Origin: Hygrophila difformis
Lineage: Eukaryota > Streptophyta > Magnoliopsida > Lamiales > Acanthaceae
Reading direction: 5' to 3'
Assembly (NCBI GenBank): GCA_030278955.1
Contig: JAOANR010000013.1
Coordinates: forward strand, 40,832,191-40,896,190
Length of the DNA stretch: 64,000 bases
Shown here: one piece after another, positions 24,101 to 34,083 of the stretch
How positions within the stretch are numbered: position 1 is the first letter of the stretch
Layout of the letters: each line of letters opens with the position of its first letter
Notes under the pieces: generated by a model
Told to the model about the DNA's origin: nothing
The model's input: the letters and a program-made list of their open reading frames with translations, nothing else
Database searches by the model: none
Made by a program: the position numbers and the translations under genes

Positions 24101-26973
24101 CTATCTCAAATCCACTATCACCAAAGGAGATTACACCAAAGTCTGCCCAAATTACAACCAAAGATGTGGCCTAACAACAATACAAAGTCACCACAATCTC
24201 AACTTCATCAAAACACCAAAAATCAGAAATTGAGAACACAAACTGCTGTCACGAACAGAAATTCATACAGAAAATTCTGACCGTTGAAATTCGATTTCCA
24301 CCGTACAAAACGAAGAACAAGATGTCACGCACCTGCTGTAAAAATTTCAACCCGATCGGACAAGGTTTGGTGTGCCGATTGGCCGGAAATCAGAAATTGG
24401 ACGGAGAGTGTTGGCTGCTGCGTTTCTTCTCTGCTGCTGCTGTTTTGCTCTATTTTTCTCTCTGTTTGGCTGTTCTGTTTTTATCAATCATGTGGCTGTA
24501 TTTTGGCATCTCAATAATTTTGCCAGCTTTACTCACACACCAATTAAATGCCCGAGTCTCTCAATAATGAAGGTCTCCCATTTTTTATTATTTGTTGACT
24601 TCGGGAGGACCCCAACAATTTGTTTGTGTTGCCTGAATGCCCAATGCCTGATGTGTCTGTGTTCATGTTTCTGTCTGATTTCTGCAATTCTGATGCTGCC
24701 TTTCTCGACCTACCAACAGCCTACTTACTGCTATACACACATGACCCAATCCATACTAGTATCACTCATTCAATTCCATGTAGTATTTTCTACAATTCGA
24801 TATCACTTTAAAAAATATAAAAAGATTGCGATCGCCGCTAATCACTGAATTTTTGGCGTATATTGGGAATCGCTAAACCCTAAACCACATTGGGCATATC
24901 TGGAACTGAATTTGATTTGATTTGGTGCTAATCACTGAATTTGAGAATATACGAAGAAATAACGTCTTTTTTTTTTTTTTTTCGTATGAAAATTTAGCTC
25001 ACTGAGTGGGCAGGGCACCTGGGCCCAATGAAGCCCAATCTACGGCCAACTAGGCCACAGGCCCACAGCCCTTGAAGTTAGCTTCAAAGTTTCTACTAAC
25101 CCGCCTTCTGAAAATTACGGTTTTATCCTCCAGCCAACATGTACTACACATCTCATGATTCTCATCAACAAAATTTTTGCCACAACTGACTCCTTGCATG
25201 GAAATTTGTTATAGAAATAATTGGCTATTGACAATCGCCCATTTTAATACAAGCATAATTATACTATACATGTATCTGGTCACTGGTCTTGTAAATAATA
25301 ATACATTAACCTACAGATGGATACATGTATCAACGTAAACTTGGATGACTTATCTTCTTTCTATCCTTAATAGAAACGACATTTTTATACCTCTGTAAAT
25401 ACATATAATGAGTTCAGAAGTAATATCACTCGTCATCATTATTTTTGTTTTCTTTCGTCTTTCCTTTCATGATTTTATTATGTATTTACTATAAATACTA
25501 CTCCATCTGTCCCATATTTATCTTCTTCGACACTGTAGATACGGGGTTTAAAAAAATTGTATTTTATTATTTTCATGTGTACTTTTTGAGGGGTAAATTT
25601 GTCTCTTTTTGTCTTGTAGTGCAATTGTTAGTAAAATTAAGGATTGATTTTTGTGTAAATATATGTACATGTAGGGTTATTTTAGTAAAAAAAAATTCCC
25701 TTTTTGGGGTAGTAAGATAAATGTGGGACGTCCAAAAACGGAAAGTAAGAAGATAAATATGGGACGGAGTGAGTATATTTTTAGACTTTTTAGATAAATA
25801 AAGGGAATCTTTAAACTTTTTTTGGGAGGTACAATGTGACTTCTTTGCTTATTATATATACAGATTGATTTAAATTTAACAGTCTCGTTACTTTTATTTT
25901 TATAGGAGTTTGGAGTTGCCGTTGAAGTTGCCAAATTTTCAAAGGTAAGCTACGAATATATATAGCCTATATTTATTCATAATGTTTTTAAATATACTAG
26001 TATTTCTGTAGCTGATAATCAATACTGAAACATTTTTCCTAACATACATGTATAGGCTATTCAGAAAAAAATAAAATAAAAAAATATTGAAACATTTGCA
26101 ATTTTATCCATTGAAGCAAACAAGGACGACAGGAGGTTTTCTGAATATCAATGGCCTAGGAACATGCAATTACGAGGACATAAAAATCACAGAAAACAAT
26201 TCCTCCTCCAACTCTATCACCATTCAAACACCTGGTTAGTTGCTTATTAATTAATACTACTCTACACCACATTACTTTTGCATATTTTAAATCTTAATAA
26301 TAATAATGACAATAACAATGATCTGAAATAAAATGACAGCAGAAGTAGCTCAGGTGGCCAATATCAGCAGAAGCATCATCCCAAGAATCAAATTGTCCCT
26401 CACAAGCCTTAGGTACATTCAATTTTTCCTCAACTATTTATATATATAGTTTTAATTCCACAGTTTGAACCATAAAAAAATGTCAATATGTTTTTCCAAA
26501 AAATATAGTAATTTTTTTTAAATCTTGTTGCTCCTTAATTATGCAGTGGTCTCAATGAGTACAACCCTAGCCTGCTTCAATACACTTGCGATTTTGAGAC
26601 AAGGTTACTCTATTTAACTATTTATAGTTAATTGGATCCATCATCTATCTATCTATTAATCTTGCATTTTGAACAGATTGAATAATTTTATTTGTTTCTC
26701 AACACATATATACATATATACAGATTGAGAGTTGTTAAAACAGCCAAAGTTTGTAACCATATCCAAATGGGATCAGACAATAGCTCACAAGTAATGAAAA
26801 GACATGGACATGGTAGTGAAGGGGAAGGAGCATCATCATCATCATCATCATCAGCAAGAACAAAGATGAAGCGAAACAAAATGGTTGACATAGTGCTCAA
26901 ATCACACCCAATCTTGGCTTTTGAGTTCGATTCCATGAAAATGCTTGTTGATTCTGCTACTGTCGTGTCTTAA
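17346..26973 (+). CDS. NEOXANTHIN-DEFICIENT 1-like protein, gene A (10 exons, Copia in intron 5)
   Basis: Coding exons: 17346-17407, 17514-17597, 17741-17804, 18199-18245, 18865-18919, 25906-25944, 26117-26234, 26343-26412, 26547-26603, 26724-26973. They join in frame to 846 nt, 281 residues. Exon number and phases equal those of gene B. Intron 1 starts with GC rather than GT (AG|GCAATT), as in gene B. Shared motifs are YQVHLVKA, F(I)P, GGF-V-S-YEDSP and YNPSLLQY. In place of gene B's WNPPTSCA it has QHGASSLA in exon 4, and PPW before the first splice site is missing. NXD1 is needed for neoxanthin accumulation in plastids; its biochemical activity is not settled. The last exon holds an in-frame (TCA)7 serine run. 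Intron 5 is about 7 kb because of a young Copia insertion. A second ATG follows directly at 17349. It may be a functional diverged paralog or a gene under decay. Confidence 0.82.
17413..17457. repeat. (CT)n microsatellite in intron 1 of gene A
   Basis: About 22 CT units starting five nucleotides after the GC splice donor. It makes intron 1 almost entirely simple sequence up to the TA-rich part. Confidence 0.95.
17828..18017. mobile_element. Stowaway-like MITE in intron 3 of gene A
   Basis: Ends CTCCCTCCGTCCCACTCCAAGTG and, reverse-complemented, CTCCCTCTGTCCCATTCCAAATG-like, flanked by TA on both sides. 190 bp. Confidence 0.8.
18151..18183. repeat. (AT)n microsatellite in intron 3 of gene A
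   Basis: About 16 AT units, 15 bases before the exon 4 acceptor at 18197-18198. Confidence 0.9.
19227..19915 (-). repeat. 3' LTR of the Copia element
   Basis: 689 bp, TG...CA ends. It differs from the partner LTR at four sites: near 19273, 19353, 19503 and 19842. Confidence 0.95.
19919..19932 (-). other. Polypurine tract of the Copia element
   Basis: On the minus strand GGGAGGAGGGGGAG, three bases before the 3' LTR; it primes plus-strand DNA synthesis in this class of element. Confidence 0.85.
19935..23897 (-). pseudogene. Copia Gag-Pol polyprotein with one in-frame stop
   Basis: One frame runs from the likely start at 23897 (MEINTSGMIPL) to TAG at 19935-19937, about 1320 codons. Its single stop is TAA at 21498-21500, between integrase and reverse transcriptase. 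In order: Gag with zinc knuckle CHYCHKKGHIQKYC, protease active site WFADTGA, integrase HRRLSH zinc motif and catalytic core with DNGGEY, then a proline- and acid-rich linker, reverse transcriptase with the YVDDML active site, and RNase H with STTEAEF and CDNQSAI. The order integrase before reverse transcriptase defines Copia. The stop lies in the linker and probably arose by one substitution (GAA to TAA would restore the usual acidic context). The copy is inactive by itself unless the stop is read through. Confidence 0.9.
23914..23925 (-). other. Primer-binding site (initiator tRNA-Met)
   Basis: On the minus strand TGGTATCAGAGC, three bases after the 5' LTR. This is the standard primer-binding site of plant Copia elements, complementary to the 3' end of initiator methionine tRNA. 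Confidence 0.9.
23929..24617 (-). repeat. 5' LTR of the Copia element
   Basis: 689 bp, same ends as the partner. As the element reads on the minus strand, this is the promoter-bearing LTR. Confidence 0.95.
24618..25500. other. Rest of gene A intron 5, right of the Copia element
   Basis: No gene or complete element seen. A run of about 20 T lies at 24967-24982. A stretch at 25000-25090 (GGGCCCAATGAAGCCCAATC, GGCCACAGGCCCACAGCCC) has repeated GGCCCA motifs but no second end was found. Confidence 0.4.
25501..25773. mobile_element. Stowaway-like MITE in intron 5 of gene A
   Basis: Left end CTCCATCTGTCCCATATTTATCTTC. The right end reverse-complements to CTCACTCCGTCCCATATTTATCTTC, with TA on both sides. 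273 bp. Confidence 0.8.
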
Positions 26974-27539
26974 TTATTGACCATATATATATATATATAT
27001 ATTAGTATAGTATATAATAGGCCGAGTATTTCTTAGTCTCAGATTTTTTTTTGTAATACTACTAGCCTGGCCAATTAATGGTCATTCTTTGTTACGTTGT
27101 TGGAAATATATATTTAGCAGCAAGACAATAAGAACAATATTCTTTGTCTACAGTTAAATGGATATAATGATTCAAATTCAGTTATTGGTTTTATCTTAGA
27201 AATTGTTTAGAGTGAATTGATCGTGTTTAATTCTGCGGTTTGACTGAAACGAAGCTATATATGAACTTGTGAGGGAGAAATTAAGTCGAACAAAACCCTA
27301 GATAAAACCCAATCTCATCCAATCAGTACAAACTTATAGTACAAAAATCTGTCTCATGGTTGTTAGAAAAAAAGCGTCGCAAAACCCAAAATTTGAGTGA
27401 AAATTGTGTCTGGTTTTCTGTCCTGTATTAATTAATTCAATTTATGGGACTGCTTGTGTGATACCCCGCAGAGAGTCGTCACGCGCCGAGGTAAGAATTT
27501 AATTTTCAAACCTCAAATATTTTATGCGTGTCAATTATT
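26974..27539. other. 3' flank of gene A, no gene seen
   Basis: A TA microsatellite (about 26984-27002) is followed by AT-rich DNA, the likely 3' UTR and flank. Nothing else can be supported. Confidence 0.4.
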
Positions 27540-30153
27540 ACATGCATTACTATCAGTCCGAGTGCGACCCAACTTCGAGGACGAAGTTGATTTCTAAGGA
27601 GGGTAGACTGTAATACCCGAGGAATCGACATCAAATTTTAAAATCCGAAAGTTAAGAAATTTCGATTTATTTATCGAAATCGAATTAATTCCGAGAGAAC
27701 GGAATTAAACATTTCGGATAGTCGCGACTCGGGATAGATGTATCGAATTATCCCAACAATCTCGGATAATTCATATTATGATTTTTAAAAGATTAAAATC
27801 ATAATATATAAAAAAAAAAAATGAAAAAAACGCGAGCAGGTGGCCGCGCGGTGCGCGCCACCAGCACGCCACCCTGCTGTTATGAACAAAGTCATAACGC
27901 CCATGCGTTTCTTGCCATGAATTCGGTGGTGGGCGATTCCAAACGACTCCAAATTGAATTTCAAGCATTGAGGGACGTTGTGGGGTGCTTGACAATGATT
28001 ATTGGGTGCATTAAGACCCCAACAAATCAGTTATGAGGCTATATGATCACTTGAGGGAATCCTATGAAGTCATGTGGAGTAGTGGGGGTTTTGGATGAGG
28101 GTTGAGGGAGTTAAGTCAGGGGTTATGGAGCTAAATTCGTCCCCTCACATCCCTAGCATCCTATGACAGTCATTGGGCTATTCCCCACCTCTATAAATAC
28201 CCTAGTCATGCCTCCATTCCACCCATTTGCACTTAAGAAGTTTCATAGTGAGAGTGGTGAGAGTTCTTGAGTTGTGCTTCACTTGGCAGAGAGTTGGACG
28301 TGTTCAAGTGATCCAATCCATTCTTCTAAGGTTAGGTAAGAGTTCTACTTCATTCCATTGGTTTTAGATTCGAGTTTGTTGCCCTAGAACTAAGAATTCT
28401 TTCGACAACTCCAAAATAGATTCAATCGGAGGGAGGTGTTGATTCGTGGGGCTGTTTCGGACGATCTCGGGGATTCTACCAAGGGGAATTTCGATCCTAA
28501 ACTCATCTCAAGTAAGTTAGTATTGTGCACGTCGATTTTTAGGAGTTTTGGTTGAGTATAACTCGAGATATTGGATCATCTCTCTTTCTTACAAAATCTG
28601 CCAAATAGGGTTTTCCTATGACCAATCTTATTGTTCTGTGAATTCGACCATGATCCGTACATTTTTAGGAGAATCTTCCAAAATGAAACTTGTTCCTAAT
28701 GTCCTAAAGATGCTCTCTGTAAATTTTTATAATTTTTGGACATATTTTGGTCACTCAAATTTGATCTGGTAGTTTCTGCGTATAAGTTGACAGATTTAAT
28801 GTATGTATGTAGTCAGTTTTGTTGTTCGATTCACTCTTGCCTATGATCGTTTTTAGTGCTTGATGTCTTCATGAAACGTGTTCTAATATGTGTCTAGAAC
28901 ATCCCTGTAAAATTTCATGATTTTTGGAGCATGTATGAAATTGTTATGAATTTTTGAACTCACTGTGGTCGAATTTACTGAAGTATGCGAAATTGTAAAT
29001 CAATAGCTTTCTGTAATCGATTAAAATGACCAGTTTAGAGTCCGAATTTTGAGATGGCTATTTCTATGAAAAATGCTTATTTTGATGATTCCTAGCCACT
29101 GTAATTTTTCCAGAATTTTTAAAAATTGTTTACTGCATTTTTAAAGGCGATTTCAGAAACTGCTATAATGTCATTTTTGGTCGGTAAATGCTATTTTGAT
29201 TATTCGATGAACTAAGAGTCGATTGCTACTCGGTTTTGGATATGTATGAAATCTGGATATGTGGCGAATATATTGGAATGATAAAAATGTGAATTTTAAA
29301 CTTTGGAGGTTTTGATCGAGTGGGATGCCATGTGTTAGAGGGTAAGTGCACTTGGCGTGAGCTCGTTGGGCCGCCCCCTCTTGTAGCCAAAACGGCATTG
29401 ATTATTGTGATGTATGAGTCTATACTCCTAGATGTATCCGTATGGGTTATCTAGGGCTCCGGAGTGTGTCTGTATAGGGTCCGCTGCATGCACTTACCTC
29501 GTGGGTACGAGTCCCAGAGGTTGATCCCAAGGGTTCGTCCCTAGGATATGTTTGAGTCCTTGTGGGTATAAAGTCCCAAAGGTTGGTCCTGTGGGTTCGT
29601 CCCTAGGATATGTTAATGGGGTGTCCTCGATCATAACTAACATTGGTAAAATATTCGTGGATTATGTGTAAGAGATTTTAAATTAATTTATTTATTCGTC
29701 TTTTTAAATAAATATATTATTTTGTATACTCTCCTAAAAACTTTTAAAATTCGTTGTGCTATATATTAACTTACTCAGTACCGTTGTACTGATAAGATAC
29801 GTTGTCTCTATTTTTTTTTTCAGATGTGGAAGATTAGCGCATGGCATTTTACCATTTGGGATGGGAATTTCCGAAGACTTGTCGCACTTAATTTTTTTTA
29901 AATTCTTTTACGAATTCTGAACTCATGTTTGGCCCTTACTGAGCTTCCGCACTGTTTTTTAAATGATACATGTTAGGCTTAACTCTGATTTAAACCTTCG
30001 GGCACTGTTTGAATGGTTTTAAATTATTTTTCTAAATTATTGATACAACTTAGCCTTAGCATCTTCTCAAGCGAGCTCGAAATGGTTCGCGTCTTGCTTG
30101 GGGAGGTGTGGCGGTGGCATCCCGGCCTGGGTTATCAAATCCGGGGTGTTACA
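27540..30153 (+). mobile_element. 3' end plus LTR of a Ty3/Gypsy element (chromovirus-like)
   Basis: An LTR of about 2545 bp (27609-30153) starts TGTAATACCCG and ends CGGGGTGTTACA, an 11-12 bp inverted match with TG...CA ends. It is preceded by CGAGGACGAAGTTGATT and the purine tract AAGGAGGGTAGAC, typical of the pol tail and polypurine tract of Tekay/Del-type chromoviruses. No internal pol frames and no second LTR were found, so the element is truncated at the left near 27460-27540. The LTR has a TATA box CTATAAATACC (about 28191-28201). No target duplication could be set because the left side is missing. Confidence 0.75.
29501..29622. repeat. Two-copy 61-bp tandem repeat in the Gypsy LTR
   Basis: GTGGGTACGAGTCCCAGAGG at 29501 and GTGGGTATAAAGTCCCAAAGG-like at 29562, each ending GGGTTCGTCCCTAGGATATG. 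The spacing is 61 bp. Confidence 0.85.
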
Positions 30154-30286
30154 GCTTGGGACAATATAAATTAAGGCGTGGAATCAACACTGTTATAACT
30201 ATTTTAACCAAGAGGAATAGAGGATTACTGGATTACCTATTTAACCATTTTAAACATCTCTTGCCGCGTCACTATTATTTTTTTTT

Positions 30287-30692
30287 GGAATAAATAGCCA
30301 AATAGTTCTGTAAGTTTCACTATTATCCAATTAGCTTAAATGGTTCTATAATTTTCATATTTTAGCTGAAATAGTCCGAAATGCATTTAATATTCAATTT
30401 TAGACCCTAAAATTTTAAATCATTCACTTTTACCCCAAATTTTTTTATTCTTTGCAATTTAGTCCTTATTACATACTTATATTTTTAAAAAGAAGGACTA
30501 AATTACAAAATTTAGAAACTTTTTGGGGTAAGTGAACAATATAAAAGTTTAGGGATCTAAAAGTAAAATTTTATATATTTAGGACTATTTCGGCTAAAAT
30601 ATAAAAGTTATAGGATCATTTGGGATAATCAAATACTTTATGGATCAAATTAATAATAGTAAAACTTACATAATTATTTAATTATTAATTCC
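30287..30692. mobile_element. Long-TIR MITE (MULE-like)
   Basis: About 90-105 bp at each end are imperfect inverted repeats, reaching from GGAATAAATAGCCAAATAG inward to ATATTTTAGCTGAAATAGTCC and its mirror. The flanks share TTATTTTTT (just before 30287, and 30693-30701), compatible with a 9-bp Mutator-type target duplication. The T-rich context makes that duplication uncertain. Confidence 0.6.
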
Positions 30693-30701
30693 TTATTTTT
30701 T

Positions 30702-31984
30702 CTCATAACAGCCTGAAAAGGCTAGGAAACAACCGCGTCACTACATCATTAATTATACCACAGAATTTTCTCTCTAGCAAAATATAATAATAGTAGTAGT
30801 AGTATAAAGAATAGAAATGGAGTAGTTGAAGTGAGAAGATATATATATATAGCAGAGGTGCAGAATAATTAAACAATACTCTTGATTCTTGAGATCCTCA
30901 AGCTTCCTAGCTCTGGCAACGTGGCACACTGTATGTCGTTTGAGATCAACTATATGTGGGATTTTGCATAATAAATAATTAATCAAGGTCGCCATTTAAG
31001 CAAACAGGGTTATAAAAAAATGTGATTGGAATGGGGCATGATATATGGAGATACAATGAATAATATGTTTGTTGCAGAAACATACATTCCCCCTAGCTCT
31101 CCATAAATCTATTACAAGCTGAATACTTCATTGGACACAAGCTACATTAAAGAAATATATACAGCTTGTAGTATAATTTAATTTAATTTAATTTGGTCCC
31201 CGGCCCGTTGGGATAAATTAAATCAAATTATGAACAACCAACTCAATATTAATATATTATACTTCTATTATTCTATCCTATCGCAGTGGGAGCACTACTA
31301 CAAACTTAAATTAAGTTAAATAGTATATATATAAAATAGGGTTTGTTCATTTCTAAATCTTTTTACTCAAAAAACGAATTATGATGCATATTCATAGATT
31401 TTGAATCGAAACATGATTTAAACAATTAATAAAATTTGTATCATTGGATATTGAATAACATTAATGGGATAGGTGATGGGCAGGCTTGCCCAATTTTAGC
31501 TAGTGTTCCATCTTGTGACTAATGACACTTGCTGTTGATGAGCTCCCTTTCTAGCTTTGTTACAAGGAAAATGATTGATTCCATGATGACTGACTAGGCT
31601 TGACCATTTCTAATTAATTTTGTGTTCCATCTAGGAGAATACTGACAACTCACAACTGATTCTTGCTCTTTATCTAAAAGGCAAAAGGCCAACTTGGAGT
31701 CTAAGTTTAACAAAATTCTTCTTCTTCTTCTAGCGAAGGGTTGATGAGTGTGGTATTCATGATGATGTCTTTATGGTCACTGTAGGTATTCTTTTAATGA
31801 TGCAGCTGTTGCACATTTAAAACAAGATGCACACATATAAATATATAAGGACGTTTGTCTGGAATGCATGAGTGTTAGAGATCCACTTTATCTCTTGATA
31901 TTAGGCACCAAACATTAGGCATCAAACATCATACATGAAACATCAGATCAAACGAGGCCACCTCTTATATCTTATCAAACATGA
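30702..31984. other. AT-rich intergenic DNA
   Basis: No gene is supported. It holds short TAG and TA simple repeats (about 30788-30802 and 30839-30851), (TTTAA)n near 31174-31192 and a (CTT)n run near 31719-31732. Confidence 0.4.
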
Positions 31985-31992
31985 CCTAAACT

Positions 31993-32631
31993 TAGGGATG
32001 GCAAAAAAGTCCATCCCCAATGGTGAAAACCGAAAATTAAATTTTCGGTTCAGTTTTGGGGAGATAATTATTGGGGATGGGCCGGGGATGTGGAGTTTTA
32101 TGGGGACGGGGATGGGGATGGGGAAGTAGTCCCCGCCCCGGCCCATCCCCGATATATTTTATAGTATTTTATTTATTATATATTTTATATATTATAATTA
32201 ATATTTTATATATTATATTTTATGAATTTTACCAAGTTCATCCAAAATAATTGAAAAATATAATGGGTGACAAAGCTCATTAGTTTGATAAATAGATTAT
32301 ATATTGGAAACTATTATAAATATTTTATGTTGATTATTGTTTATTTAAATAATTCATGTGTATGTTTTCATATTATGATTAGTGAAATTGAAAGTTGACT
32401 TGAATAATATATCTCCGACCTTTGCAATTACCGAAAAAAAAATTAAAAGTTGATGTGTAACTGAATCCCCGATAAGATCCCCGATGGGGATCGGGGAAAT
32501 CAATTGTACCCAGTGGGGATCCCCGATAATATCCCCAACGGGGATCGGGCTGGTTTTGAGAATAAAAATATTAACAGTTTTGGGGATGGGGATGCCACCC
32601 CCTATCCCAAAACCGCCCATTGCCATTCCTA
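31993..32631. mobile_element. Non-autonomous hAT-like element (hAT-3), GGGGATGGG-rich
   Basis: Ends TAGGGATGGCAAAAAAG and, reverse-complemented, TAGGAATGGCAATGGGC. The exact 8-bp target duplication CCTAAACT lies at 31985-31992 and 32632-32639. Both ends hold many GGGGATGGG, CCCCGAT and GATCGGGG motifs; the middle is AT-rich. No transposase. Same architecture as hAT-1 and hAT-2. Confidence 0.85.
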
Positions 32632-32805
32632 CCTAAACTCATTCTTTAGAGTTTTTGTTTTGTTTTGTTTTGTTTTGTTTGTTTTTTTTTTTTCCACCTG
32701 TAACAATTCAATCAAGTTCCAAACACGTCACTTCAAGTGATTTTCTTTAGGGAGATATATAAAAAGATGAACAAGTTAGTTTTTGGCTGTATTTGAGAAA
32801 TAAAT

Positions 32806-32837
32806 CACTACAAGAAAAACAGGATTTACCGACCGCA
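32806..32837 (+). repeat. Left CACTA terminal inverted repeat
   Basis: 32 bp, identical to the reverse complement of the right end. It is followed to about 33010 by at least six ACCGAC/GTCGGT subterminal motifs in both orientations, the sites where the accessory transposon protein is expected to bind. Confidence 0.95.
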
Positions 32838-33020
32838 CGTACCGACCACCGTGTTGCGGGTCGGATTTACCGACCGCAGGGCCGACCGCAACCGGTGGTC
32901 GGTAAAATAAAGCCGTTGTAGGGTCCCGGATTAAAAACCGACCAAATCACCGATCAAAAGTCTTCTGGTCGGTGATACCAACCGCGTTACCGACCGCATG
33001 TGCTGTCGGTAACCTAGGGA

Positions 33021-34083
33021 TCAAATCCCCAAATCGCGAACAGAACCAGAACAGAACAGCCCTTCACTCCCTTTCTCTCTCGCGCACCAGGCGATTCCTC
33101 CGCCCCCGACCACCATTCCGACCGCCGCCGACCCCACCGCCGTCGGCCTCCCTATTTGCGTGGAAGAGATTCGAGCCACCCCCGAAAGTCCATTCGAGAA
33201 GTGGGTAGTGGAGGTTTCTCCTCGAGGAGAGCATTTCGATTCCATTCGTGCAATCACTCAAGGTATTCGATTGACTACTCCTTCCCATTTTAGATATTCG
33301 ATTGTTCTAATTGTTGGCCAAATTTTATGTGTTTCGGTTTCTTAGCTTGGGGTTCATTTCAATTGAATGTGTTTATTTGATTGTGGAATATGAAATTATA
33401 GAAGCTATATTGAGTGTTATGTGTTATGTTGGATGTGTTTGTTAGCAAATTCGCAAAAAAGGAAAAAAAAATCGAGATTGATGTGGCTAGAGTTGGGGCA
33501 GCAGACTGTTTTGGCCTTTTGCGCACAAAATGTTTCGATTCTTGAAATTATAAGCACATAACTGGAAACCTCTCGTCGAGTAGATGAATTTGCATATATG
33601 ATATGCTTAATTTGGATATCGTATGAGAAACTTATGGCCTGTTGAACTGTTTTTGGTTTGTTCTCATCATTGTTTTTAATAGGATTCATATTGTGCAACC
33701 ACTTGTTTATGATATTTTCAATTTAGTATTTAAATTAGGCTATATTGTTGGATTGTATATTCGGAAGTCATGTGGAGATGTTGAATTGAAATATGTTAAA
33801 TATAGGATGAATTTAATCTAGTTGATTGATTGGATTAAGATCAACATGTCCACTTGTTTTTATAGGTAAAATTGATTTAATTTAAAGGCAAATATACGAT
33901 GACAACATATTAATGTAACATCCACTTAGTCTATATTTGGGTAAATTTGAATTCATTTAATTTGACACGGTGAATTAATACAAGTGAACAAACCATTTAA
34001 CAATCACTTAGTCTAGATTTACCAAAACGAGGACAACATATTAATATTGAATGGGAGTTTTTCGTCAAGTATGATTGTAGGTG
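33021..34083 (+). promoter_or_regulatory. CACTA 5' leader: GC-rich block then AT-rich intron-like DNA
   Basis: A C-rich block at about 33060-33260 resembles a plant 5' UTR and is followed by a GGTATTC donor-like site near 33261. AT-rich DNA then runs to GATTGTAG before the TNP2 start at 34084. This fits an untranslated first exon and leader intron for the transposase, inferred from composition only. Confidence 0.4.

Larger units (their letters stand above)
19227..24617 (-). mobile_element. Full-length Ty1/Copia retrotransposon, Tnt1/Tork-like
   Basis: A 5391-bp element in intron 5 of gene A, oriented against the gene. Two 689-bp LTRs (19227-19915 and 23929-24617) begin TGTTGGGAATTC and end GACCCCAACA. 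A perfect 5-bp target duplication ATTTG lies at 19222-19226 and 24618-24622. The primer-binding site and polypurine tract are in place. By eye the LTRs differ at only four positions (about 0.6%), so the insertion is recent. The polyprotein is open except for one stop codon. Confidence 0.95.

Noticed and set aside
17346..26973. Gene A as a pseudogene
   Set aside because: All nine introns have usable sites and the frame is open to the end. Divergence at WNPPTSCA alone does not show loss of function.
32972..33257. ORFs in the CACTA leader
   Set aside because: Composition-driven frames in a C-rich leader; no protein family is recognisable and both strands are open.
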